Part shown: one piece after another, positions 1 through 5,833 of the stretch
Layout: every line of letters begins with the position of its first letter
How positions within the stretch are numbered: the first letter of the stretch is position 1
Assembly (NCBI GenBank): GCA_031290405.1
Contig: JAITNO010000149.1
Coordinates: 1 to 10,397, forward strand
DNA: 10,397 bases
Source of the DNA: Spirochaetaceae bacterium
GTDB taxonomy: Bacteria; Spirochaetota; Spirochaetia; Treponematales; Breznakiellaceae
Reading direction: 5' to 3'
Position numbers and translations under genes: made by a program
The notes under the pieces: model-generated
The model's database searches: none
Told to the model about the DNA's origin: nothing
Seen by the model: the letters and a program-made list of their open reading frames with translations, nothing else

Positions 1-249
1 CCGACACTCCTCGTCAACAACCGCCGTCGCCGTCGCCGGATCCTCCAGCATCGTCATCCGAACGTCGCATCTGCCAATCAGCGTCCCCAAATCCCCCACC
101 ATATCCACCGGCACCCCCCAGGCGACAGCGTTCGTTTGCGCGTTGCCGTCCGGGTCAGGATCCGGGCTCTCTTCCGAAAGTACGGCGAACCATACTTTTG
201 CCGTGGCCAATTTACCGTTGCGGTCTCTTGGCAGCCAATCACTACTCAT
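1..249 (-). CDS. Hypothetical protein of a Treponema-type DWLP family, 5' portion only
   Basis: The first 83 codons are present and the gene continues beyond the left edge with no stop. The start is well supported: an AAAGGAG ribosome-binding site lies seven bases before the ATG. The product begins MSSDWLPRDRNGKLATAKVW, and further in has NAVAWGVP near residue 43 and a segment ending DEECR at residue 83. From memory this order (DWLP..R, LA.AK.W, AWG(I/V), then ...CR) marks a family of hypothetical proteins common in Treponema, often with a downstream Ig-like or fibronectin-like part; that part would lie outside the window. An acidic Pro/Asp insert (SPDPDPDGNAQ, about residues 31-41) sits where I recall relatives being shorter. 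There is no signal peptide or membrane segment. Function is unknown. Two leftward terminator-like hairpins upstream would insulate it from the promoter at 942-970, and I see no convincing promoter of its own. Confidence 0.75.
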   Translation of the reverse strand, partial: MSSDWLPRDRNGKLATAKVWFAVLSEESPDPDPDGNAQTNAVAWGVPVDMVGDLGTLIGRCDVRMTMLEDPATATAVVDEECR

Positions 250-364
250 AACGATACTCCTTTAAGGAAAGATTTTTTGTCGGAACGCGCGGGCCAAACG
301 CCCGACGTTCCCCTTTATTGAAACGGCGTTGAGGCCGGCAATAAACATGTTTTCGCCCCGCGAA

Positions 365-453
365 GGGCCCAGGGGCTATAGCCCGCGGCCCAGGGGCTAT
401 AGCCCGCAGCCCAGGGGCTATAGCCCGCAGCCCAGGGGCTATAGCCCCTGGGC
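365..453. repeat. 21-bp tandem array of palindromic units (4 copies)
   Basis: Four units of exactly 21 bp run from 368 to 451. Each starts CCCAGGGGCTATAGCCC and ends CGCGG, CGCAG, CGCAG or CTGG-type variants. Each contains the perfect 12-bp palindrome GGGCTATAGCCC (373-384, 394-405, 415-426, 436-447). GGGCCC hexamers sit near both ends (365-370 and about 450-455). The array lies in the intergenic region between the left partial gene and the leftward terminators. Both strands are open through it because 21 is a multiple of 3; the minus strand would read a GYSPWAA heptapeptide repeat. I treat it as a structural DNA or RNA repeat rather than coding sequence. Confidence 0.9.
430..453. repeat. 24-bp perfect palindrome at the end of the 21-bp array
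   Basis: The last unit of the array departs from the others so that its flanks also pair. Arms of 12 bases, GCCCAGGGGCTA and TAGCCCCTGGGC, meet without a spacer. This could extrude as a cruciform or bind a symmetric protein. The other three units are palindromic only over their central 12 bp. Confidence 0.85.
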
Positions 454-578
454 CCGGCGCCGCGCCGCCCGCATCCCGCGCCGCCCCGCCAAAACCGCGC
501 GCCAAGCCGCCTGATGCGCGTTTCAAGCCCTCTAGAGCGCGTTTCGGCGCACAAAGCCCGCGCGCCGCCGCCGCAGGT

Positions 579-640
579 AAAAAAAGGCCCTTCGGGAGTA
601 AAACGTAAAAGAGAATGATAAAGAAAGCCCCCGAAGGGCC
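579..640 (-). terminator. Leftward terminator-like hairpin, distal of a tandem pair
   Basis: Arms GGCCCTTCGGG (586-596) and CCCGAAGGGCC (630-640) pair over 11 bp around a 33-base A-rich loop. Read leftward, the stem is followed at once by seven Ts (585-579). The loop is long for an intrinsic terminator, which lowers confidence. It has no T-tract in the rightward direction. Confidence 0.5.
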
Positions 641-658
641 AAAGAAACAAGCAAAAAC

Positions 659-706
659 AAAAAAAGGCCCTTCGTGGACGGTCGTGGGGGAACCTCCCGA
701 AGGGCC
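659..706 (-). terminator. Leftward terminator-like hairpin, proximal of a tandem pair
   Basis: Arms GGCCCTTCG (666-674) and CGAAGGGCC (698-706) pair over 9 bp around a 23-base loop, followed leftward by seven Ts (665-659). It shares its arm sequence with the hairpin at 579-640, so the two can also pair with each other. It is the first terminator met by transcription from the minus promoter at 942-970. Confidence 0.55.
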
Positions 707-764
707 GGAGAAAAGATATAGTTTGAGAATCGCCGCCCGCCGGCGGAAAGCCCCGCGCAGGGGC

Positions 765-792
765 TTGACAGTACGTTCTAGGCCGGTATAAT
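765..792 (+). promoter_or_regulatory. Consensus sigma70-type promoter firing into the octamer array
   Basis: TTGACA (765-770) and TATAAT (787-792) both match consensus fully and are separated by 16 bp, in otherwise GC-rich DNA. Predicted transcription would start near 799, inside the octamer array at 795-871. The spacer carries one exact copy of the repeat unit, GTACGTTC (771-778). The next rightward gene, at 1100, has its own nearer promoter candidate, so the target of this one is unclear. Confidence 0.65.
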
Positions 793-794
793 CG

Positions 795-871
795 CGTTCG
801 TACGTTCGTACGTTCGTACGTTCGTACGTTCGTACGTTCGTACGTTCGTACGTTCGTACGTTCGTACGTTC
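795..871. repeat. 8-bp tandem array (CGTTCGTA), about 9.6 copies
   Basis: Nine perfect copies of CGTTCGTA fill 795-866, followed by CGTTC. Each junction holds the palindrome CGTACG. In RNA, neighbouring units can form short CGUAC/GUACG stems around a GUUC loop. Inverted hexamers GGCCGG (781-786) and CCGGCC (871-876) bracket the tract. An eight-base period is not a multiple of three, so copy-number changes would shift any reading frame across it; no frame of the unit contains a stop on either strand. Perfect short repeats of this kind tend to vary in copy number by slippage. Confidence 0.95.
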
Positions 872-884
872 CGGCCATCGTTTC

Positions 885-898
885 CTCGCGCGCGCGAG
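885..898. other. CG-alternating palindrome
   Basis: CTCGCGCGCGCGAG is a 14-bp perfect palindrome with a 10-bp alternating CG core, sitting between the octamer array and the leftward promoter. Such tracts can adopt left-handed DNA or hairpins under supercoiling. A role here is not shown. Confidence 0.4.
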
Positions 899-915
899 AG
901 TCAAGAGCTAGGGTC

Positions 916-932
916 ATAAGGTCTTTCCTTAT
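916..932. promoter_or_regulatory. Inverted repeat at the predicted start of the leftward transcript
   Basis: ATAAGG (916-921) and CCTTAT (927-932) pair around a 5-base TCTTT spacer. The element covers roughly +3 to +20 of the transcript expected from the minus promoter at 942-970. It could be an operator or an RNA 5' hairpin. The assignment rests on symmetry and position only. Confidence 0.35.
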
Positions 933-941
933 CATGCTTCC

Positions 942-970
942 ATTCTCTCATGGTTTTTTATTTTTGTCAA
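942..970 (-). promoter_or_regulatory. Leftward sigma70-type promoter
   Basis: On the minus strand TTGACA (970-965) is followed after 17 bp of A-rich DNA by GAGAAT (947-942), matching the -35 fully and the -10 at four of six positions. It faces the octamer array and the promoter at 765-792. Two bases upstream of its -35 lies an eight-base homopolymer (973-980). Confidence 0.5.
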
Positions 971-972
971 GA

Positions 973-980
973 GGGGGGGG
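973..980. repeat. G8 homopolymer tract next to a promoter
   Basis: Eight consecutive Gs on the plus strand lie two bases upstream of the -35 element of the leftward promoter. Poly-G tracts near promoters are known in Treponema pallidum to vary in length and change expression, for example of tpr genes. Whether this tract varies cannot be seen in one sequence. Confidence 0.5.
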
Positions 981-1026
981 CCATCCTGCCGAGCGGCATG
1001 ACCGAATGCGACATTTCTACTTTGGC

Positions 1027-1056
1027 TTGACCATTTTAGAAACATCAGAGTATTCT
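1027..1056 (+). promoter_or_regulatory. Candidate promoter of the acetyltransferase gene
   Basis: TTGACC (1027-1032) and TATTCT (1051-1056) are separated by 18 bp. Transcription would begin near 1063, leaving a leader of about 37 bases containing a strong GAGGAGGAGG ribosome-binding site before the ATG at 1100. Confidence 0.45.
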
Positions 1057-1099
1057 GGGGAAATCAATCAGAACAAGAAACATGAGAGGAGGAGGATAT

Positions 1100-1630
1100 A
1101 TGGAAATCACGGTTGAGAAGATACTTGAAGACGAGAAGCCGACCCTTGCGACGCTGCTTAGGGCAATGAAGCATTGCGCCGAAGGGGAGGAGTTGCACTA
1201 TCTTGAAGGTTATTGGACGGATGAGGAGCGCGTGCCGTATTTTATTCGCGCGGACGGCGACATTGCGGGTTTTGTGTTGCTGAACAAGTATTTTTGGATA
1301 TTGCAGAAGGCAAAAACCAATTACGGCGTCGCGGAAATTTATGTGCGGCCTGAGATGCGCCTCAAGGGGATCGCCTATGCCGCGATGGTTCGCATTTTTG
1401 AATTGCATCCGGGGAATTGGGAGATACGGCCGCTCGACGGCTCTGCCGACGCGCAGGCTTTTTGGGAGCGCACGCTCGAAACGTATACGTGCGGAAACTA
1501 TAAAACGACCTGCTTTGGGAAGTACAAGCGGCCTCTTTACACGCTTCAGGCGCCTGTTGTCGATAAAACGGGGCTCGAAGTCGTCTATCGTCCCGCGTTT
1601 GGCGAAATCATCACGCCGCTGCCGAGTTAG
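1100..1630 (+). CDS. GNAT-family N-acetyltransferase (predicted)
   Basis: The 176-residue product resembles small stand-alone GNAT enzymes, which move an acetyl group from acetyl-CoA to an amine; the substrate is unknown. The acetyl-CoA-binding motif A is seen as AEIYVRPEMRLKGIAYAAM (residues 78-96), where RLKGIA stands for the usual Q/RxxGxG/A loop, followed by a helix and HPGNWEIRPLD. The order AEIYV.PE.R.KGI...FE.HPG.WE fits the COG5628-like predicted acetyltransferases. I chose the ATG at 1100 because GAGGAGGAGG lies five bases before it; an in-frame ATG at 1082 lies before this site and would add only MRGGGY. The C-terminal 35 residues after KYKRPLYTL go beyond the core fold. No signal peptide is present, so it is probably cytoplasmic. 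It appears monocistronic and convergent with the long minus-strand operon. Confidence 0.85.
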   Translation: MEITVEKILEDEKPTLATLLRAMKHCAEGEELHYLEGYWTDEERVPYFIRADGDIAGFVLLNKYFWILQKAKTNYGVAEIYVRPEMRLKGIAYAAMVRIFELHPGNWEIRPLDGSADAQAFWERTLETYTCGNYKTTCFGKYKRPLYTLQAPVVDKTGLEVVYRPAFGEIITPLPS

Positions 1631-1671
1631 GCGCCGCGCGGGGGGCGCCGGGGGCGCCGCGCGGGGGGCGC
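1630..1671. repeat. GC-only direct repeat between convergent genes
   Basis: A 19-bp sequence beginning GGCGCCGCGCGGGG occurs at 1630-1648 and again at 1653-1671, a 23-bp period, inside a stretch of G and C only. It contains GGCGCC palindromes and can fold strongly on either strand. It fills the spacer between two convergent genes and may slow polymerase on both sides, but there is no T-tract, so I do not call it an intrinsic terminator. Confidence 0.7.
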
Positions 1672-1683
1672 GGGGAGCGCGCG

Positions 1684-2700
1684 TTAATCGGCGCCGCCGG
1701 AGAGATCCTTGAATCTCCAGAAGTGGAGTTTGAGCTCTGCGGCGCTTTTAAGGATGAACTCGAGGCGTTCGGGCTTTATGCCCCAGTCGGCGGTGGAAGA
1801 GATGGTGTGCGTTGTCAAAAACACGATGGCGTCGTCGGATAAAAACTTGACGGCGCGCAGGATGAAGGCGATGTCGCGGTAAAAGGCGTCGTCGTCTTTG
1901 TAGACGATGTTGTCAATCGACTTGGAGCGGACGAAGAGGGCGTCCGCGTTGTTGTTTTTATGGTAGAGGTGGAGGGAGACGCCGAATCCCCTTAGCCGCG
2001 CATACGAAGGGAAGAGTTTTTTGTGCATCCATTCTTCGTTAAACCCGAAGGGAAAGGCGAAGGCGCCGAGCTCTATGCCGGCTTTTGTATACTGGGCGCG
2101 TTGTTCGAGGGTCTCTTCGACAAAGACTTCTTCGCTTACGCGCCTAAGGTCGAGGTGGTTCTTTGTATGATACGCTATCTCGTGTCCCGCCGCCTGCGCC
2201 CTTGTGCAAAAATCGTTTACGCCGCCTTGCATGAAGAACGTTGCCCGCGCCTGGTACGATTCAAGGAGCGGGAAATACCTTTCCCACACGTCAAAATAAT
2301 CGTCGTCGAACGAAAGCACGACGCCGCTGTCGCTCTCTGGCGGCGTCCACAAGAGAGAACCGCGTAAGGCGCCGTCAGCCTCGCTCCAGGCGGCATAGGG
2401 AACCGATAGGGCGCCGCCCTCCGTCTGCACGGCGTTTTGCACATCATACTCCAGCGTGAGGCCGTCGATTTCCCCCAGGACGGTGTACTTCCCCCCGTCT
2501 TGGTGGAGGCGTTTCCGTATGCGCTCGCTGTTGTGCGCGATGAGTCGTTCTATGTTTTCTCTTTTCTCCGCGGCGCCCGCGCCGATGCCGCTTTCCACAG
2601 GCCCAGTCTCGCCCCGCGCTTCGGAGGCGCCTTCCGCAACGCGGGCGCCTGAAGCGCAGGAGGCGCACAGGGCCAGCACGAGGATGGCGAGGACGTTCAT
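1684..2700 (-). CDS. Polysaccharide deacetylase (NodB type), predicted lipoprotein
   Basis: The 338-residue product has a short hydrophobic signal (MNVLAILVLALCASC) with a likely acylated cysteine at 15 or 12, so it should sit on an outer face of a membrane. The catalytic part carries the NodB motifs in order: LSFDDDY (129-135, acidic residues 132-133), HTKNH (178-182, metal-binding histidines), FAFPFGF (214-220) and a late FLTTHTI (His298). Enzymes of this fold remove N- or O-acetyl groups from cell-wall or exported polysaccharides using a metal; the substrate is unknown. The third Asp in SFDDD replaces the usual Gly, a mild departure. Residues 21-50 are an Ala/Gly/Glu-rich tether. The start at 2700 is fixed by the lipoprotein signal and by a 4-bp ATGA overlap with the upstream ATPase gene, implying coupled translation; a longer frame to 2787 only adds an Arg/Pro-rich out-of-place leader. 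It is the last gene of the operon. Confidence 0.88.
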   Translation of the reverse strand: MNVLAILVLALCASCASGARVAEGASEARGETGPVESGIGAGAAEKRENIERLIAHNSERIRKRLHQDGGKYTVLGEIDGLTLEYDVQNAVQTEGGALSVPYAAWSEADGALRGSLLWTPPESDSGVVLSFDDDYFDVWERYFPLLESYQARATFFMQGGVNDFCTRAQAAGHEIAYHTKNHLDLRRVSEEVFVEETLEQRAQYTKAGIELGAFAFPFGFNEEWMHKKLFPSYARLRGFGVSLHLYHKNNNADALFVRSKSIDNIVYKDDDAFYRDIAFILRAVKFLSDDAIVFLTTHTISSTADWGIKPERLEFILKSAAELKLHFWRFKDLSGGAD

Positions 2701-4067
2701 TCCCAGGGGAAGTCCGCCCCGCCGGCGAGCCAATCGACGTACTGGCGCGCCGTGCGTGGGGAGCGGCCGTTGAACCAGCGTTCCCATCGGACGGCGTTGT
2801 CGCGGAAGGCCGTGAGGTCGGCTTCGCCGGCGCCGTCTTGCACGATGCCGCGCTCCCTTGCGATGAACTCGGCTATCTTGAGATACTCCGCCTGCGAGGG
2901 GGAGGCGAAGATCACCGTAACGCCGAAGCGGTCGGCCAACGAAAGCTGCTCCTGCATCGTGTCAAACGCGCGCATATCGCCCGAACGCATACTCGCGGCG
3001 GCGGCGGCGCCGTCAGGCCTGTCCCGGGACTCTTCCTTTACAAGATGGCGGCGGTTGCTGGTCGCGTATATCGCCACATTGGCAGGCTTTGTCTCGATGC
3101 CGCCCTCCAGAAGCGCCTTTACCTCATTAAAAGACTCATCCTGGCGTTCAAACGAAAGGTCGTCGATAAAAAGGATAAAGTAAAGCCCCCGCATCGAAAG
3201 CGTCGACAGGATCTTCGGCAATTCGTTCAGGTCCCGTTTGCGAACCTCGACAAGGCGCAGGCCGCGCGACGCATAGCTGTTGCAGAGCGCCTTTACCGTC
3301 GCGCTTTTCCCCGTCCCCCTGTCGCCGTAGAGGAGCATATTGTTCACCCCCCCCCTGCCCTCAAGGAAGCGGAGCGCATTGTCGACAAGCGTTTTACGCT
3401 GCCCCTCATAGCCGGACAGATTCTCAAGGCGGATTGCGTCGGGATTCAGCGCCGGCGTCAGTCCCCTCTGGGAATCCCACGAGAAAAACACATGGGTCGA
3501 CAACATCCCCGCGCCGTTCTTCCGCACAAACGCGGCAAACTCACATACATTGTGCGCCTCCAATAGGACATACGGGAAAGCCCCCTTATCCAGCGCCTCG
3601 TTCTGAGTCTTCAGCTCGCCCAAAGACTGAACGCCCTCCTCTATCAGCTTCGCGCAATCTTGGCAGCCCGCCTCCCAGAGAATGCCGGCGATGGACAGGG
3701 CAAGCGCGGGAACGTCAAAGTCGCCGATAATTGAAAGCCGCCTGAGGTCGCTCCGCACAAGCGACGCGATAAGCGATTTTTCCCTAAATTCCCCACGTTC
3801 GGCGCACAGGGTAAACGTATTTTCATCGGCAAGGATGAGGGCGACCAACTTCATGTAAAATGTTTCTTTCTGATTTCCCTGAACAAACGCCGAAGCAAAA
3901 TCCGCCCACGCTTTAGCCAGACTGTACGGCTCGATTTCATTCTGCGCCACCTGCCTAATGAGTTTTTCAAAAGCGGCCACCATGGGCCCCTTTTGAACGC
4001 CTGAAAAGATCGAAAGCCCCATCAGGCAGGAGAGGGCCTCCTCGCACATTGTTTTGCTCAAATTCAT
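2697..4067 (-). CDS. DUF815-type AAA+ ATPase
   Basis: The product is 456 residues. The C-terminal half is an AAA+ module: Walker A GDRGTGKS (248-255), Walker B ILFIDDL (298-304), a sensor-1-like IYATSNRRHL (333-342, Asn338), an arginine-finger candidate in LADRFG (377-382), and a sensor-2-like SPRTARQYVDWL (436-447). The spacing and the phrases LLYGDRGTGKS and RFGVTVIF fit the DUF815 (PF05673) group, often annotated as ATP-binding proteins of unknown role. The N-terminal 200 residues are helical-looking and not recognised. It is cytoplasmic, with no signal peptide. There is only a weak ribosome-binding site before the ATG at 4067; an alternative start is Met7. A 60-bp gap separates it from the lipoprotein gene upstream, the largest gap in the operon, and it overlaps the deacetylase start by 4 bp. 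Confidence 0.87.
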   Translation of the reverse strand: MNLSKTMCEEALSCLMGLSIFSGVQKGPMVAAFEKLIRQVAQNEIEPYSLAKAWADFASAFVQGNQKETFYMKLVALILADENTFTLCAERGEFREKSLIASLVRSDLRRLSIIGDFDVPALALSIAGILWEAGCQDCAKLIEEGVQSLGELKTQNEALDKGAFPYVLLEAHNVCEFAAFVRKNGAGMLSTHVFFSWDSQRGLTPALNPDAIRLENLSGYEGQRKTLVDNALRFLEGRGGVNNMLLYGDRGTGKSATVKALCNSYASRGLRLVEVRKRDLNELPKILSTLSMRGLYFILFIDDLSFERQDESFNEVKALLEGGIETKPANVAIYATSNRRHLVKEESRDRPDGAAAAASMRSGDMRAFDTMQEQLSLADRFGVTVIFASPSQAEYLKIAEFIARERGIVQDGAGEADLTAFRDNAVRWERWFNGRSPRTARQYVDWLAGGADFPWE

Positions 4068-4127
4068 GGCGTGAGCATAACGGTTAATAGGGGTTTTTTC
4101 TATACTGCAAGGCCCCTCCGGGCGTCC

Positions 4128-5831
4128 CTAATTCTTCTGATCTTTGATGGCGACGGCCTCTTGCAAGGCGGCGAAGTGTGCGCTGAAGGTTTCCATGCTG
4201 GTGTTCTGTTCTTTGAGGTGGGCTGTCCAGCGTGTGGCGTCTGCGGGGCGGGGACTGGGGAGGACGGCGGTGGCGGCGATGGCGTTGTCTTCTGTTGTCT
4301 GGCGGGGGCTTGAGTCGAAGGGGGGCTGGTGGGCGAGGAGGGCGTTCCACTGGTTCTGCCCGTCGCTGCGGGGTGTGGGTGCACGGTGTTCCGCGATGGT
4401 GATGTGGCTGGGCGCGGGGGGCGCGGGTGTGATGATGACGTGCGTTATGGCACGGGGTGCGGCGCTCTGGATGGCGATGTGGCTGCGGGGGCTGAGCTGT
4501 GCGGTGGTTTTATCGAGGGTGATGGTAAGGGGGGGTGCGTCGATGGTGAGGGTGGCGGTGCGCTCGTTCCAGGTGATGGTGGGGTGTGGGGCGGGTGCGC
4601 TGTGCGCGGGTGGCGCTCGGAGGTAGTCGATCCACTGGGTGATGGTTCCTGCGCGGGTGATGCGGATGTGGTCGAGGAGGCGCTGGGTGTGGGTTTCGTG
4701 GCTTTTTTGCCGATGGGTTTCGGTGAGGGCGGCGATGGCGAGGGTGCCGTCGGGGAGGGGGAGCTGGTAGAGCTGGGCGTCTTTGCGGTCGTGGGGGAGC
4801 GTCCAGTGGGTGTGCTGCCATGTTCGGCCCTGGGCGTCGGTGTAGAGGGCGGCGCGCTCGGGTGGGCCGAATGAGTGGATGCGGGCGGCCGAGCCGTCGC
4901 TCAGGGTGAGTTCTGTGGGGTGGGTTTGGAGTATGGCGTCCATGGTGGCGCGGGCTGTGGCTTCGTGTGCGGGCGGCGCGTCTGACGGTGCGATGATTTT
5001 GACGATGGTGTTGCTTCCGACGCGGGCGCTGATGAGGGCTCCGCCCTGGGGAAGCGTGTGTTTGCGGTAGGCAAGTGCCGCGTATTTCCAGGCGTTGTCT
5101 TTCCCGTCGAGGTATTGGAGTTGTGGGCTGAGGGCGGCGGCGGGCGGGGCTGCGGCTGCGATGGGGGGGGCTGCGGCGAAGAGGGCGTCGAGGGCGTCCT
5201 TCTCTGCGGCGTCTCGGGCGTCTCGGATGGCGTTCCAGAGCGCTTCTGGCGCGACGGGGAGGGGGATGTCGAGCTCGATGGTTGTGCTCTGTGCGCGCGG
5301 GAGGAGGATGTGGCGGGTTTCGATGACGACGCTGTAATGGAGGGCGGCGTCCTCTGGGCGCGGTGGGGGGATGTCTTCTGCGCGGGCGTCGGGGGTAAAG
5401 GGTGGGTGGTTTTTGACGGTGAAGGCGATGATGTTGTCTTTGTTACTGACTCTCTGTATCTGGTCGATGTCGTAGAGCCCTCCGTCTGCGTCGCGGATTT
5501 GGTAGGAGGGCGGTGGTCCTGCGGGGTCGCTTGGGAAGAGGGTTCTCCACGCGCAGGTCAAGAGTGCGTCTGTTACGGGGATGGCGAGGCCCTGGGCGCT
5601 GGGTGCGCCGGAGCTCTGCGGGGGGGCAAGACGCTCTGGGATGTCGCGGTCGTAGATGAGGCGGTTGGGCGCGCTCGCCGGTGGGAAGAACAATACCTCG
5701 TAGACTGCGCTCGGAGGGAGTGTGCGGGCGAGGCGGTCTATGGGGTTTAGGGCTGCGTACTCTGTGGCGCAGGATGGTAGGAGTGTGAGGAGGGCAAGGG
5801 CTGCTGCTCGGATGTGGGGGGGCGCGGTCAT
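4128..5831 (-). CDS. Predicted lipoprotein of unknown function (567 aa)
   Basis: I do not recognise a known domain. The N-terminus MTAPPHIRAAALALLTLLPSC is a lipoprotein signal with lipobox LPSC and acylated Cys21, so the protein should be membrane-anchored and exported. The mature part is rich in Ala, Pro, Thr and His. An Ala/Pro linker near 218-235 follows a charged helical stretch (201-217) and may separate an N-terminal from a C-terminal domain. A Trp-rich strand-like patch, GRTWQHTHWTLPHD (335-348), is followed by LPLPDGTLAIAAL; the rest (about 400-480) reads as alternating beta strands. The ATG at 5831 lies two bases after the stop of the upstream lipoprotein gene, with GAAGG about nine bases before it. 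The coding strand is strikingly C-rich. It is probably co-transcribed with its neighbours. Gene reality is well supported by length, signal peptide and tight packing; function is open. Confidence 0.8.
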   Translation of the reverse strand: MTAPPHIRAAALALLTLLPSCATEYAALNPIDRLARTLPPSAVYEVLFFPPASAPNRLIYDRDIPERLAPPQSSGAPSAQGLAIPVTDALLTCAWRTLFPSDPAGPPPSYQIRDADGGLYDIDQIQRVSNKDNIIAFTVKNHPPFTPDARAEDIPPPRPEDAALHYSVVIETRHILLPRAQSTTIELDIPLPVAPEALWNAIRDARDAAEKDALDALFAAAPPIAAAAPPAAALSPQLQYLDGKDNAWKYAALAYRKHTLPQGGALISARVGSNTIVKIIAPSDAPPAHEATARATMDAILQTHPTELTLSDGSAARIHSFGPPERAALYTDAQGRTWQHTHWTLPHDRKDAQLYQLPLPDGTLAIAALTETHRQKSHETHTQRLLDHIRITRAGTITQWIDYLRAPPAHSAPAPHPTITWNERTATLTIDAPPLTITLDKTTAQLSPRSHIAIQSAAPRAITHVIITPAPPAPSHITIAEHRAPTPRSDGQNQWNALLAHQPPFDSSPRQTTEDNAIAATAVLPSPRPADATRWTAHLKEQNTSMETFSAHFAALQEAVAIKDQKN

Positions 5832-5833
5832 GG

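Larger units (their letters stand above)
579..935 (-). ncRNA. Candidate repeat-containing small RNA (promoter to tandem terminators)
   Basis: This is an inferred transcript. It would start about 7 bases after the minus-strand -10 element (947-942), cross the octamer array as repeated GAACGTAC, and stop at the hairpin/T7 signals at 659-706 or 579-640, giving roughly 280-360 nt. The weak protein-like reading frame along it has odd composition and crosses two tandem arrays, so a non-coding product seems more likely. The rightward promoter at 765-792 would make a partly complementary RNA. No known RNA family is recognised. Confidence 0.3.

Noticed and set aside
365..453. CRISPR array
   Set aside because: The units are contiguous 21-bp tandem copies with no unique spacers, and no cas genes are present. 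The same holds for 10290-10397.
242..935. Two long overlapping minus-strand frames with YERTNVR and GYSPWAA repeats as protein genes
   Set aside because: They stay open because the tandem arrays lack stops. Composition is erratic, and they run through two terminator-like hairpins. Kept only as a low-interest finding.
934..1116. Plus-strand 60-codon frame starting MLPFSHGF
   Set aside because: No ribosome-binding site. It overlaps the promoter and start of the acetyltransferase gene and has no recognisable content.
4068..4127. Intrinsic terminator or strong promoter in the 60-bp gap before the DUF815 gene
   Set aside because: Only a 5-bp AGGGG/CCCCT stem without a following T-tract, and TTGCAG with TATTAA at 15-bp spacing; both are too weak to call.
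4144..5750. Long plus-strand frames opposite the large lipoprotein gene
   Set aside because: They are Gly/Val/Arg-rich mirror frames of a GC-biased gene. The minus-strand frame has a lipoprotein signal, a proper ribosome-binding site and operon packing.
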